This document shows positions 22,198 to 35,768 of a stretch of DNA of 64,000 nt, one piece after another. The translations under genes and the position numbers were made by a program. This stretch comes from Dryas octopetala. Taxonomy: Eukaryota; Streptophyta; Magnoliopsida; Rosales; Rosaceae. The notes under the pieces were generated by a model. That model was not told where the DNA came from, searched no databases, and worked only from the letters and a program-made list of their open reading frames with translations. Positions within the stretch are counted from its first letter, which is position 1. Each line of letters begins with the position of its first letter. Location of the stretch: contig OY992838.1 in assembly GCA_963921425.1 (NCBI GenBank), positions 6,820,001-6,884,000 on the forward strand. The letters are read 5' to 3'.

Positions 22198-23017
22198 TCT
22201 CTGTCTTCGACTCCGTGACACTACTTCTCTCAATCTCAGTCTCACTCATCATTTTGATGATGCCTCTAACTGCCTGTCTTTGTAGTTTTGCTCTGTTTCC
22301 CTCTGTCCAACATTGCTGGATGCACAAGACGCCAAAGACCCACAACCCAAAAAGGGAGAAGCAAACGAAGCTCTCTCTCCGTCCCTCTCACTTGGATTCT
22401 TGGCTCTCTCGCTCTCTTTTCTTCGTACGTAGAGACAGACACTTTTGTGTTTGTAGTTAGTACGTATACACATTCCCTCACCATGAAGAAACGTACCAAT
22501 TGTAACTACACTCTGTCACTCATGGTGAATGAAACAGTCACAGTGTGTGTGAGAAACACATATGAAGCTTCTTCCAATCCATGGTAGGCTATACATGTTA
22601 TCGTTGGATCATTGATTAGTGGCCGTTAATCAGGGTTTGCAAACTAAGCCTGTGCCTAGTCAAAGTGAACTACCCAACAAACAAATCAGATTTTTGTGTG
22701 AACCCAAAGTAATGGACACATTGGCCCACTTGATTTGCATTTGGGGAAAGAAGTTTTTCTCCTATATTATACCTACCAATTATTATCTTAATAGACTCAA
22801 TTTTTTTTTTTTTTTTTAAGTTGGGAGGGGGATTGAAATTGAGTGCATTGTAAGTAATTATATGGTCCTTCCATCTGGGTTACCCAACAACTGCCTTAAC
22901 AAACTCAATTTAAACTTCACTTTTTTATAACAATAATAACCTGCTATACCATAATTCATATAATTTAACAGAAAATTTGATATATCTTGTACAAGAAAAA
23001 AACATGCATGTAAAGTC
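22198..23017. other. Upstream region of the K+ channel gene and intergenic DNA
   Basis: The CT-rich stretch 22200-22440 is probably promoter and 5' UTR of the minus-strand channel gene. No clear TATA box was assigned. A T-run at 22802-22818 and AT-rich DNA follow. No other gene seen. Confidence 0.45.
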
Positions 23018-23205
23018 TAAGGTGTTAGATGAGTTGGTTCGAAAGTATAGCTGTAAACCGAGGCATCCAAGTTCGAGTCTCTAGTTCGACCCTTGAAGCC
23101 AGGCAGCAAGGAAGGTAAAATCTCTTGTGAATCCCCTAGGCTTGGTGTAAATTGTCTGCCTTTAATCGGTCATCAGTTATAAAAAAAAAAATAAATAAAT
23201 ACATA
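23018..23205 (+). mobile_element. tRNA-derived SINE
   Basis: A box A-like TTAGATGAGTTGG at about 23026 and a box B-like GTTCGAGTCTC at about 23071 are spaced as in tRNA-type RNA polymerase III promoters. A tRNA-unrelated body and an A-rich tail with AAATAAATAAAT (about 23182-23200) follow. Coding for a functional tRNA was rejected because no cloverleaf forms. The target duplication is uncertain. Confidence 0.65.
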
Positions 23206-23735
23206 TAACGGATGTATACACCTATTTTCTCACATCTCCTCATATGCTAATTACGTGACTATATATTATGAAAGAAATGATGTATATACTTGTTACATAC
23301 AATTTTTTCTCCTCGTAGAAAGATGAAAATCTAACTACCCCTAATTTTTTTAAAAAAGTTATAATTAAATGGGAAAAAGGGATAAGCATTATGCATCTTT
23401 GGAAAAGCAAAATGGGGGTGAGGAATGGGGCATTATATGATTTGAGATCTCTCTTTATCTATATATCTTTCAGGCTGTGACGGATGGATGCGCATCACGA
23501 TGCATGTGAAAGAAATTTCACCTTGAATTGTGTGTCAACAGATGACAACAGAGGATAAAGTCGTACGTAGTATATATGGCTGAGTTACAGAGGTCTTAAA
23601 TATACATGCAGTACCCCTACACAGTCAGAAATTAAGGTCGATCATCTCCATAATTTTGATTTGCCCATTTTAAGAACGTTACATGTGTTAAGAACAATGA
23701 GAATCTGAACCTAATTTAAACCAAGCAAGATTGGG
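23206..23735. other. Intergenic, nothing recognised
   Basis: AT-rich. I see no exon chain or repeat with defined ends. Confidence 0.4.
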
Positions 23736-24110
23736 ATATCAGTGTGTCTAGCTGTGTGTTCACTTGTAATTCTTTTTGTTTAAAGCATCACCCCTGTTTG
23801 AGTCTACGAAGTTTGCTTTGGACATTGTTCTCTACAGGGGTAACTTTGATGACGTTTTCAGGGTTCTTTTTGTCTTTCGTCTGTTTGTTTCTTGTTGGGC
23901 TTCTAAGGGTTTCCAGTTGTGTTGGTATCATTAATTGTTTTCATGCGAAGATCAAGATTCTCATACTTCTCGCAGAAATACTTGATGAATCTTTTGTTTG
24001 TATTTTCTCTTTGTTGGGCTTGGACCTTTCTCCTTGTTGCCCTATTCTTGTTTGTTTTCTCCCCTTTTTGGGTTTCTTGAATGAAGTATCATTGACAAAA
24101 GAAAAAATGA
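23736..24110 (+). mobile_element. Possible 5'-truncated LINE 3' end
   Basis: T/G-rich sequence with repeated TTGTTGGGCTT and CTTTTTGGGTTTCTTGAATGAAGTATC, ending ATTGACAAAAGAAAAAA, resembles the 3' UTR and tail of plant L1-type LINEs. The 124-codon open frame (23744-24118) is hydrophobic but resembles no known protein. No reverse transcriptase seen. Confidence 0.35.
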
Positions 24111-24119
24111 TCAACTAGT

Positions 24120-24800
24120 TGGAAATTGGAATAAACCCATTTCGATGCCAAATATAAACTAGAGATTTGACTTTTAATATTCAAATGCAAATTAGATTAC
24201 TTAAAAAAAAGATTGATTCTTTTTTTGTTATATTGGAAGAAATTGAACCTTTGATCTATTATAACTTTGACTCATTCTTCAATTCATTTTCTCTTTAGTA
24301 TTTGAAATCAATCATTTCAAACACATTTCAAATACTGAGAAAACATATGGAGATGAGAATGTAAATAGCTAGATGTTGGGTTCGAGAATGTGAACATGCC
24401 TTGGGTTTGAAGGTTGAGGATGTAACCATGTGTTTTAGACTCAGTGATTCAAGTTCATAATGAGTTCGCCTTTGTATAATTGAAATTTTCTATATCATTT
24501 ATCGAATACATGAATTCCGAAAAGTGTTAGCTGCTTACTATCAAGTATTGCTCAATTTTTCAATGATTATTTAGTCTAGTGGATGACATATAAATTATAA
24601 TCTTTGAACACTCATGAACAACAGTTATTGATAAAAAAAAATATATAAATAAAAAATAAAAACAAATAAGTGTTGTTCAAGTTTTGTTTTTGTTTTCTTT
24701 TCTGGTAAAAACGATAACTAGCTGACTCATGTATAGGGCTCCTAAATCTTAAGATCCAATATTCCAAGCTCCACAAATGGGCTTATTCGGAGTCCCATAA
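24120..24800. other. Intergenic, nothing recognised
   Basis: AT-rich with A-runs near 24632-24660. Upstream DNA of QCR7 begins in its right part. Confidence 0.4.
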
Positions 24801-25009
24801 ACATATCAATATCATGGACCTGGAGTTGAATGCATTGCTTCCTCAGGCCCAATTCAGGAGCCTTTTGCCTTTTTCCTATTTCCCTCGGTTCCACATCAAA
24901 ACGACGACGTGTCTACCTTGGGAGTCGTCGTAGCCATAGCCACCACAAAATCGCTGCCCTCAAAACTCAACGATTCTTCCAGAAAATCAGCACAAGGCTC
25001 AGGAAGAAC

Positions 25010-25035
25010 CAGAGAGAGAGAGAGAGAGAGAGAGA
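25010..25035 (+). repeat. (GA)n microsatellite in the QCR7 5' UTR
   Basis: About 12 GA dinucleotides end 10 bases upstream of the start codon. GA/CT tracts are common in plant 5' UTRs. Confidence 0.9.
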
Positions 25036-25045
25036 AAGCCGAGAA

Positions 25046-26760
25046 ATGGCTTCGCTTCTGCAAGCGTTCATAGATCCAAAGAAGAACTGGCTCGCCCGCG
25101 TACACATGAAAACCATCTCCAATCGCCTCCGCAATTACGGTTCTCTTCCAAACCCTAATCTCTCTCTCCTTCTATATGTATAAGTGTGTGTGTGTATGGG
25201 TAGTTGATTTGATCTATGCTAAATTGGTAATGAAAATTAGGGCTTCGATACGACGATCTGTACGATCCTTACTACGATTTGGATATCAAGGAGGCTCTGA
25301 ACCGGCTCCCGAGAGAGATTGTGGACGCGCGTAACCAGCGTCTCAAGCGCGCCATGGACCTCTCCATGAAGCACGAGTACCTCAAAAAAGATCTTCAGGT
25401 TCATTTCGCTCTTTACCCCCCATTTCATTTTCTTGTTAAATTCCTTTTTACGAATCTAATCCCTAATATGTTTCATATTGATTTGACTGTCTGAGAAATT
25501 TGGTTTCAATATTTCTTTTATGTTTCCCAATGAATTAGTACGATTGAAACAAATTCATTATGAAATTATATCAATTTGAAACAAAGGGTGTGCATTTCTA
25601 ATGTTTTTTTATCACAGTTTCATAAGATTTGCTATAGAATCCTAGTAGTGGGTGTAGGGCATTGTATTGAATATGTGTTTTCGGATGTATATTTTAAACA
25701 CCATGTTCGGCATATTTTCTTTTATTGTGAAAATAGTCTGTAAACACTGTCTCTTTTTTTTTTTTTTTGCTCTTTTTCAGGCAATGCAAACACCATTCAG
25801 GAGCTACCTTCAAGATATGCTGGCTCTGGTAAGTACCTTTCTTTTGCTCCTTTGCTACTATTCTCTCTTGGGTCTTTCATGTACACAATTTGACTTCATA
25901 TTGTTAACTATAAAACTCGTGTTCTTTGGTTACAACTATAAAGCACTTTTTTTTTTTTTTTTACAACTATAAAGCTCATTTTTATCAACCATGTTTGAGT
26001 GTCTGGCTAAAAACATAGAAGAATGGCGGGGACTGTTTTCTTTTTGAATAAACGTGATGGGAAGAATATTTTGTATCCCATTTTATTTGTTCACCATGTA
26101 AGCTATTTCAATATATTTAGTGCTTCATTTATTTGTCGGCTAAAGTCAGTTCCGCTTTTTGTTATAGGTTTTATTCTCGTACCATGAATGAAACAGAAGA
26201 TATAGACTAATGAATGTTGAGATTAATTTGAATTCAATCAATGTCTTTGGACCTATTGTCCTGCTAATAAGTAATAAACTTTTAGGTTCTATTTGATGGA
26301 TTTAAAATGAGAGATTTGAATTGGACTTTTTAGTTTAATTGTTTGCCTCAACTGTTAAAAGAAGAGGTAACAAGAGAGTTGATATTTTTTATTATGAACT
26401 GAAAAGCAGACTCTATACTTAAGGGATTTAGGAAGTGGATTTGAAATAAAACGTTTTTTGGTTTTTTAGTTTTTTCAGTATTTGATATTCAGTAGTCAAA
26501 TTTTCATGTGGATTTGATTAACATAAAACCTTAATATATATAAAATTTCATGAAACAATTTATAAGAGAAAAATTCAAATCCAAATCAGTATTTTTAAAT
26601 GCACTATCTTAATGCAGCCTTAATATTTTGCAAATGTATGCCATGTTGCAATCATAAGTTGTTAAATGTTTAATTATGCTTTTGTTTGCAGGTGAAGAGG
26701 GAGAAGGCAGAGCGTGAGGCTTTGGGAGCTTTGCCGCTCTATCAGCGTACCATTCCATAA
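25046..26760 (+). CDS. QCR7: Cytochrome b-c1 complex subunit 7 (14-kDa subunit)
   Basis: Four coding exons: 25046-25139, 25241-25398, 25781-25828, 26692-26760, giving 122 residues, the usual plant size. The start is MASLLQAFIDPKKNWLARVH. Conserved stretches are LRYDDLYDPYYDLDIKEAL, RLPREIVDARNQRLKRAMD, KHEYLKKDLQAMQTPFRSYL and a basic end GALPLYQRTIP. The protein is a small matrix-side subunit of mitochondrial complex III (ubiquinol-cytochrome c reductase). It has no cleaved presequence in plants. Intron 3 is long (863 bp) and AT-rich. Confidence 0.95.
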
Positions 26761-28980
26761 GCATGTTACTGCCCCCCGCTTGTAGCTATTTTTGATTAGA
26801 ATGAATCTTTGGTTAAAATTATAGCAGCCCTTCTGGTATATGTTTCCATACCTTAAGGGAGATTGTGTTCCTGTTCTAGAAGCTTTTCCCAGTCATTGGA
26901 ATTTGAGGACCTGGATAGGAACTTCCTGGATGGCTGTGATATTCTGGAAGTTCCTTGTTTTTTAATAAAAATGTATGATCCAACTTTTAACTTGTTTAAT
27001 ATGCTTGATTGCAATAAGCTGATTTGTCTATGAGAAGATTTCTTGCTATACTGCTACGTTGTTGCCAAATGTTTATGTTCTCAGTAAATGTCTATGATTG
27101 GATTGGAGATGAGTTTTGTGCTATTAATATTCAGTAATTGTGTTTTCCATCCTTCTGAGCATCAAATAATATTATGGTACTGCGAGTCAATGGGGACGAG
27201 TTTCATGTATGCTTACTATAGGGTAATGGATGTGTACATCTTTTGTGTTTCTCTTTCATCAAGTACTAAGTCACATGATGAGATAGAAATGTAAAGTGTA
27301 CACAGTTTTGATAGGTACATTTTTATCACTTTCTATTAGCTGTGATAATGTTTTCCTCAATTTTTTTGGCTATGAAATGGAGTGGAAGAACAGCCAATGC
27401 AAACCAAACGTATTCAGTTCTGATTGGGCCAGGTTTGTTTTCCGGTCTAAATTAAGGCCCTGAACCTGAGTTCTTGTCTGGCCCAAAAAAAGTTAATGAA
27501 ATCCCTGAACTCTTGGATATGAGTGAAGAGGTCAGCTTGATCTTCTCTGCTTGTTTAAATTTTCTGAATGTTGCATATTAGTATATAAAATTGGTGTAGA
27601 TATATTGAAAAAATCCCAAGGATGATATCTTTCCGTGTTTTTGTTTTTTCATCTTGTGTGTTAGGAATTGTAAAATGTGAAATAGTAGAAGATCTTACTG
27701 TAAATTAGAAAAAATCATAAACACAAACTGATAAAAGAAAAAAAAAAAAAAAAAAAGTAATGATTGGTCTGGGACTCTGGTGAAGAATTCAATTGATGTT
27801 AAGAAAATTATAAACAGGACAAGTGAAGTTCAAGATCCAAAACACTTGAATCGCCAGTGACCATTTGATCTATCTTTTATGAGAAGAGGTTATGAGTTTG
27901 AAACTCATAAACATCTGTTACAGAACGAAGAAGGAGAAGACTTTTCACCTATCATGATGTAGCCGATATCAAAAAGTAGATATATAGATGGGCAAACTAA
28001 TTAGCAAAAAATATCTTTTTCATGGAGCTGTCAGCAGAGTTGACACTGTCTGCTGCCCACTTAAAGATATGTGGTGGGTCGCTCTTCACTTTGATACTCG
28101 TCAATCAAAACTCCCACTCCTTTCAACAAAAGAAGATCGATCTACGTACGTCCACTGTCCACATCCCCCTCAATTATACAATGTTGTGTCTCCATAAATG
28201 TGTGATGTGTCCATGTGCCGACGCCCCTTCTTGTTTCTTCTAATATGTACCAACTTTACTTGGTAGCCTTTACATTATATTATTATTCACCATGAAAACA
28301 AGTTTAGTGGATTGATGATATGCATTGTAGTGTGATAGGGCCCACCCAAGTTGTACCGATAACTATTTCAGGCTCAATATGGTGTAATGTAATTTAAAGA
28401 GATATTCCACTTAATATATCTAATGTTAGAACTTAGACGATCACTTATCCAATATAATATAATTGTATTAGATTTACAATTCCCAACACGACATTCATGA
28501 TTTGATGATAGTTGTGGCAAAGAGCACGAAATTGGGTATCAATGAAGGCAAGGGCTAGGTCTAAGCCATAGGTATATTGTAGACACCTCCATTTCACAAT
28601 TATATACTGGGCATTGCACTGTAGTAACACTTGAAAATAGAAAAAAACAAAAAAATAATCACTGAAGTGTTACTGCACACATGAAACAGATATCATGAGC
28701 TATTGCTATTCTATCCCCTCTTGGGTTTGAGAGCATTCATATGTAGCCATCGGAGGCAGGGACATCTAGATATCCTGAATTTAATTCGACGTACAAAAGC
28801 AACTTTACATATGAAGTGAATCTCTAACGGATAGCATATCTAAGATGGTTGTTTTCAATCAATAACCATGGTGAGGTGACACAATCCCACTTTTGTTCAA
28901 TGATATATTTTTATGAGAATAACTTGACTGCCTGTAATAGGGCAGGCTTGTGTAACGGTAGTGAGTGAGAAAAAGAGTAG
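26761..28980. other. Intergenic, mostly AT-rich
   Basis: The first 200 bases hold the QCR7 3' UTR with AATAAA near 26964. An A-run lies at 27739-27756. No exon chain recognised. 27850-27940 has GTTATGAGTTTGAAACTCATAA, an imperfect palindrome that could be SINE-derived. Confidence 0.4.
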
Positions 28981-28981
28981 A

Positions 28982-28983
<2 letters not shown>

Positions 28984-29046
<63 letters not shown>
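28984..29046. repeat. (GA)n microsatellite, about 31 units
   Basis: The longest dinucleotide run in the window, uninterrupted GA. It stands in gene-free DNA. Confidence 0.95.
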
Positions 29047-29048
<2 letters not shown>

Positions 29049-30383
29049 CTTCTCTATTCTTATATAATTAATGGACCTCCCAATTGTTCTCCAAAATTCA
29101 CTTTTGCTAGCCTATGGTTTCTCACTTTTTAATCCATATTTGGTTTTGACCATTAATACTATGCATGCTAATTTGAGCCTCTATTTAGCAGGGAAAAAAA
29201 AAAAAGAAAAAAAAAAAGAGGTTTTAATTTCCAGTGTCTTATTCGATCTAAGACCTCAGAAGATAACCTCAAAAGGTAGCTCATGGTGAGGTTGACAAAA
29301 GAGAGGGAGAGATAGGGAAGACCCTGATGAAGATAACCCAAAAGGGACAATGAGGAGGATGGTATATTATTGCAAGAAGGTACGTAGAGTCTTCAATTTA
29401 AGCATGGAGATCATGCTATCACATGGAATGTTCAATGGTAGATAGAATTTCAGGAAAGCCCTATTCACTTCTCCATACATGTAGGACGTCTAGCTAGAGG
29501 ATCGAGAAAGTAATTAGGGTATATCATACGTTGTTTTTTCACAATCACCTAATCATAATATGAAAATAAAAAAGTTTTTTAACATTTAATTTTGAGTTAT
29601 CACACAAAACGTAAGAGCTCAAAAGTATGTAAGAATTTATTAAATTTAAACATTAAAAGATGATTCTATACCCTAAAACAACTTTATCGGAAATTAGATT
29701 AAAAAAAATTGATAACAATTGATTTGTTCATCAAAGTTGGGTACTTTACTGGTACAGAAAATTATATGCTTTATCCACATGCTGTTAGTCTCTATGTTAG
29801 AGGATTAATTTCTCCTTACACCAATTTTAAATAAATTTTCTTAATTGTAACTTTTTTAGGTCATTTCTTAATTTTAAGTTCATGTGTTGTCACTCAATAT
29901 TTATTCCTCACATATCTCATATATATCTCATCTCCCTAACTTCTTCATTTTTTCCATATACTTTTACACTATTTCTTTAATAAAAAAAAACTAAAATTCA
30001 TTGACATAAACGTTATCAAATGAGCCAAGTATTATCACGATCCAAGTACTCTTCTACCCTTTAATATTATTATGATTTATTTTGGGTATCTGCTAAAGAA
30101 GTAGCGGTGTATATACATCATGGTTTTATCTTGAGACAAGATCATTAAATGCTGCCACGTGGAGAGTTCAGCCACTGTCCTATCTCTCCAATAAAAGTGC
30201 ATAGGTTAGCATGTCCTTTTCCATGCATGCAAACTATAAAGAAAATGCATGCATCCATTAAATTAAATTGATATGTCGGAACAAGCACACAGATCAACCA
30301 TATTTTCATGCCGCAGCTTAATTAATTATCTCAAGTTTTACTCTTCTACTACAATATCAGTACATAGTCTACATAGCAAAAAT
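29047..30383. other. Intergenic, nothing recognised
   Basis: AT-rich. Short open frames resemble nothing known. A/G runs at 29191-29220. Confidence 0.4.
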
Positions 30384-31604
30384 TAGGGGTGTCATTTGGA
30401 TTGGAAAATCCGAATCCGATTGATTTCGATCCGAAAATTTTTAATTTTGGACACTTAAAACAAATCTGAAATAAAAAAATGTCAAAATTCAAAAAAAATT
30501 GGATTGAAATTGGAAAATTTCTGTAAATTCCGATCCAAAATTTTCCTAAGGCATTCTGATTAGATATTTCAAAAATAATGTCAATTTATTCCGTATTTAT
30601 ATTCATTTATTTAGTTTTCTATTATATATTTCAATAATTTGTTATTTTTTTTTTAAACATACATATACATATATATTAAAAACATTAGAAAATTATGATT
30701 AAATACCAAATATCAATAGTTTTTTAGTAAAGCAATAAGACACTAATTTTTTTTAGTTTAGGTATTAACCTAGAGTAAAACATTTTGGATTAGGTCACAA
30801 ATCAGTTTGTTATACAATTGTGACTGTCGAACAGTTACAGTTGTAATTGTCGAACAGTCACAGTTGTGACTATTTAAAATTTATAAAAAATCAAAATTTT
30901 TAAGGGTTTCATAATTTTGATTTAGGTTTGGGGGATGAAGTCCTATAACTCAAAGACTAAATATTAAAGTTTAAGCCTTACAAATATTGAAAAAACAACA
31001 AATCAATAAAAAAGTTATGATTGTTAGACAGTCACAGTTCGATATAACTATGTTTTTTAAAGTTGGTACCTCAACTAAAATTTAGTACCTAAAGTGAAAT
31101 GACATAAATGTTTTAGTAGTTGAAATGAAAAAACATTATAATTTGGTACCTAAAGTCAATGGACCTTAAAAATATTTGACTAATTATAAACATATGTATA
31201 TTATAAATATATGTATATCATAATGACATAAATTCTAACAAAAACACCTATATTTTTGTATTTGTAATTACTATTTTTTTTATTTCCATTAAGGGGGAGG
31301 GGAGATTGAAGATGTTGCAATTAATTTCATCATTATTCACACAAAAAAAAATCCGAATATGCTCTAAAAAATATTAAGAAAATATAAAAATTCTGATTTT
31401 TTATTTGAAAATTTCATATTTTATCCGAAAGTTCCGAAATTGATATTTCAAAAAAATCTAAAAATTCCGAGAAAATTGAAAATTCGGAATTTGAATGAGA
31501 TGTTAAAATTCCGATTTTTTTGAGTAGAAATTCCATTTCAAAATTTTTTGAATTGAAATTGAAACACCCTATTTTCGATCTAATCTGTCTGAAACACACC
31601 CCTA
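30384..31604. mobile_element. hAT-like non-autonomous element
   Basis: Starts TAGGGGTGTCATTTGG and ends CACACCCCTA, forming a short terminal inverted repeat. Ends are rich in CCGAAAATTT, ATTCCGA and related motifs that recur as subterminal repeats. Flanks GCAAAAAT (left) and GCAAATAT (right, after one extra T) could be an 8-bp target duplication with one change. The interior is AT-rich without a transposase frame. The ends match the better-preserved element at 51144. Confidence 0.6.
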
Positions 31605-33150
31605 TGCAAATATTTTGGGGTTCGATAACTTTTCTTCTATTTTCTAAAATGCTTTTAATTGGTTTTCCAAAGGATGATGCTTGCATGCATTAATCCTTTC
31701 TAGTCAATAATTGTAATGAATGCAGGTGTCAATTAATTAGTTAATTTCTTCAATCAGTTTTTGCCACAAGTTATATGTATTAAGTGTGTATATTGAAGAC
31801 TGAAAAGACCGTATATATGCAAGTTGCGAGGAGATGATGAAAGCTACATGCAGTGTCATTATCATAATATCATGGATCAAATATATATGTCCCTCTTCAT
31901 GTGCAAGCATGACCCCAAAAAGTCCATCTTCGTTTTCTTGTGCTAGCTAGCCACTTCCTGCTTCACATGATATCACATTTCATTGTTTGTGTCACTAATT
32001 GTTATGGATATGGATTCTAGGATGCCTTTGTTTTTATTCTCTTTAATTTTAGTTATGTTCACAAATTTAATGGTTATCATGAAAAATATAACCTTAGACA
32101 CATTCTCGTAATTAAATTTATGGTACACAATTAGAATTAAAATATAAAGAAAAATAAGTAGACAATCGGGAGTGAATACTACTAATATCAATGCAAGCAA
32201 GACTTATACTAAGTGAGAGTACTAATAAGACACAAAGTAGTAATTGAGCAATAATTTTTACATGTGACCTTTATGTGTGATTTCTCTATTGTGACATAAA
32301 TGTGTGTTCAATTATAAAAGTGAATCTCACTTACATATCGTGAGAGGTAGTCATATATGACCGTCGCCTACAAAAATTGATCGTAACTGAGAGCGTGACA
32401 AGGACATTGAATCATGCTTTTGGCTTACATATTTGGAATAGTTGTTTTGGGAAAAGGGGTGGAGTTTTTTTATGGTCATGAGAAAAGGTTCAAAGGGTGG
32501 TGTACCCGTTTTATATATATCAAATCTCTGTGTAGGCTAATTTGGCTTTTTATTCAATGGTGGAAGTTCCTATTCATACTTGTCGCATATCTGAGAAAAC
32601 AGCCAAATTTCAATATCAGAATTTTGAACCCATTAACTCCTTCTAGCTCAAGTTCACATTGCTTGATTTACCAAAATATTTGAGAAGAAAAAAGGTTCAC
32701 ATATATATTGGCATATTGCTAATGAGTGCCTGCATATAATGTAACTTACTAATTAGCATTAAAGTATGAGAATAGTTAGTATGAGAAATTGTGAGGGACT
32801 GTCTTATAAAAGTCTTTGGTTTCATTTAATAGCACATAATTAAATTTACTCATACTCATTTTATTGCTCAAAAACCCGTTTTAAATTACTAGCCTTGAAA
32901 AGAAAAAAATATTTAACCCAATCTAATTTTATCATTTATCTCGTTTTTTAGGGTTTAAAATATGGCTAGTGAAAGGTGCATGTTGAATTTTAATTCTGAA
33001 ATTTTGAAATACCGTTTGATAATCTAAGGACTTATAAAATTATTCCTTATAATTAGTTTGATATTAGCCGGACTCTTAAAAATATATATAGAGTAAAAAA
33101 TAAGTTAATTGTACAAGAATTTCTACGATAAGTCATATTTATTTATTAAA
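31605..33150. other. Intergenic, nothing recognised
   Basis: AT-rich. No gene or repeat with ends found. Confidence 0.4.
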
Positions 33151-33179
33151 TGGTTGGTGGTCAATCATAACTTTGGGCC

Positions 33180-33460
33180 AGTGAGAGTTGAGAAAAGTCC
33201 AAAAAGGGAAGGGACAGGGGTCCCTAGATATCCGGCCTGCGCTCGGTCGTCCACATGCGGACGATCAAAATGGATGAGGCTGAGGATCAAACCCGGCCCA
33301 CTTTGTGAGTTATGGTTATTTTAAAGGCCGAAGGCCCACATGTTTCTTACATGTCAAGCCCAGAAACCGGCCAGTATCATGGGGTGCTATTATCATCCTA
33401 TATATATTACATTTATTTAGATTAGGATCAGTTAGGGTTTTCAGGATCACCCTTTTCTTC
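33180..33460 (+). promoter_or_regulatory. Promoter-like island without a recognised gene
   Basis: A GC-richer patch in AT-rich DNA with AAGGCCCACA (33330), AAGCCCAGAAACC (33356), TATATATATT (33401) and TTAGGGTTTT (33433, telo-box complement). The set of site II GCCCA elements, TATA box and telo-box is typical of plant housekeeping gene promoters, including the RAN genes in this window. I found no coding exon downstream. It could be a promoter left by gene decay, or the promoter of a non-coding transcript. Confidence 0.35.
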
Positions 33461-33599
33461 ACAACTCCCCTTAATCAGTGTCCCCACATTCCTCGTGATG
33501 TGTTTGCTGGAGGTTTTCACAGGTATTTTGGTCTTTTTCAAGATAGATTAGATATTTATACCTGAGATTTTTTTTAACGCCAAATGAGAAATACAGAGA

Positions 33600-35600
33600 G
33601 TATGAGAGAACGTTAGAACGCTCATGGTGAGCGTCGTGGTGCAACATTCGAACACTCTTTCTCATTCTGCATTGATTTCACAACTGCATTCCGCATTAGA
33701 AAAACTCTCAATTTATAACATCCTTAATTAAATTTATGAGATTAAATTTTAACAAGTAATAACTTTTATGAGACTTTGAATTTGAATTTGAATTTAGAGC
33801 ATACATTCATTCAATAGTTTGTCAAACTATTATATATTAGATTGCAAACGTTTAAACTTTTAGGGAATTCCAACAATATATATATATTAAGTTAGATTAT
33901 CCTCATATGTAGTTTCATCTCGCACGCGGCGTGGAGAGAATATGAATTCATTATAGGTGTAATCTTTCTCCAAAAGGGAAATAAGTGAAAATAAGTGGGG
34001 AATGAGAATTGGAAGTTTCAAACTCATGAACTCATAAAAACTTAGCTCCTATTCTAATCTAATCAATAATGCAAGTTTACAATTTGGAAATAACTATCTT
34101 ATGATGTATAAACAAAAAGTTTATCTCTTTACACACATACATTGTTGATAAATCAAGTGGAAATCGATATGTTACTACTATTTAAGTCGTTGATTTTTTA
34201 AGTACTCTTTAAAATTTATTCTTACAAAAAAATTTAATTAGAAAGAAAATCGTTTATCATGAACACTTACAAATAAAATAATTGAACACATTATTTTTCA
34301 TAAAACACACAAATTACATAATGAATTTTCTTTTATCTGATATTGATTAAACTTACAATTCTATCTTTAAACTATAATCGAAATCTTGATTAAAAAGGGA
34401 AAATAAGACCAACTGCGATATGCATCGTCAGTTGGAAGGATCTCAGGTAATCCTATATAATACACAGTGTGATCTCAAATCTTTATATAGTCGCTGTGCC
34501 AGCTTTAAACAATCTCACCTTTAATACAACAATTAAGAATGTCATAAAACACATGGAGAGCTCAATATGTTAGTAAAAAGAATGACACATCATGGAATCC
34601 TAACAAATTATAACTTATTTTTTAATTAGTACTGAAATCTATTAAATATTCAGCTAATAATAAACTCCTAGCTAGCTGATTCAGACAAAGTACTCTCAAT
34701 AATTTATGAGATATTCACAACAATAATAGGAATTTTAGAGCAGATTTGCCATAATTCTCTCTATCAGTGCACATGGTGTGCCTAGTCTTTTAACTGATTT
34801 TTTTTGACACACTACTATTTTAACTGATTAATTTAAATAATCTAATTGATAGCCCTTATTTCTTTATTTTGTATATTTGTAGAAAATGTTTATTATTTAC
34901 TGTTTGATATATTATGTTGTCAAATTTTAATTTATTTGAATATACATTATTGCTTAGATTGACAATGTAATGTGTCCAATTGATTATCTAACAATAGATC
35001 AATATTATCCATATTTTTACTGACTCCATTTCTCTCTAAAGAGTAACTATATATGTTGAGCATTAGTCCCATACTCCCATTCAAGATAAACAGTGTCAAA
35101 TAAGACAATAAAAAATAATCAAATCTCACAATCTAGTAATTTAAATTTTTAAAATAGATATTCAATACCATATCAAAGTAATCAATTATAGGATAGTCTA
35201 ACATAAATCCCACATACAAACTTCCAAGTCACTCAAAAAGACACTACTTGCATTGTACACATGTATGACCCCAAGTCCCATGTAAGAAAGAGTGTTGAAT
35301 GCTATTACCATTATATTGGAGGGATTAATATCATTTTGTCCTTAGGATTAAATTGTCAAGGCCAATTGTGCCATTAATTAAACTTCAAAAACATTCCAAA
35401 AGTGATGCTAGGGGTGTCGTGGGCTTGCATGCCTAGGGGGAGTGAAAACCATGTGATATTGAACAGCTTTTGTCTTCAACTTTCGCCAGAAGACATTCAG
35501 ATTTGGCTCATAGACATACTGACATACACACTGCTGCTGCATAACTAAAGAAATTGGGAGTAAATGCGTCATTTCAAAGCCCACGTGAAGATAGAGCCAG
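33600..35600. other. Intergenic, nothing recognised
   Basis: AT-rich. No exon chain. The last 150 bases are the upstream region of the DUF642 gene. Confidence 0.4.
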
Positions 35601-35658
35601 AACAATGGCAGATTTGGTAATTATGCTCCAAGCCGAGGGCTTTCTGGGACGTTGGCAT

Positions 35659-35668
35659 GCATATAAAC
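35659..35668 (+). promoter_or_regulatory. TATA box of the DUF642 gene
   Basis: GCATATAAACCC at about 35660 lies about 109 bases before the start codon, allowing a 5' UTR of about 75 bases. Confidence 0.7.
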
Positions 35669-35768
35669 CCACCCTCACCCTCTTTAATTTCCACTACGCA
35701 TTGCACACCATCTTGACATCTTCCACATCAAAATTAAAGTTGCAGACAGAGTTTTGCTGATAATCACC

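Noticed and set aside
23018-23100. Possible tRNA gene (box A and box B)
   Set aside because: No cloverleaf or anticodon stem could be formed, and an A-rich tail follows; a SINE fits better.
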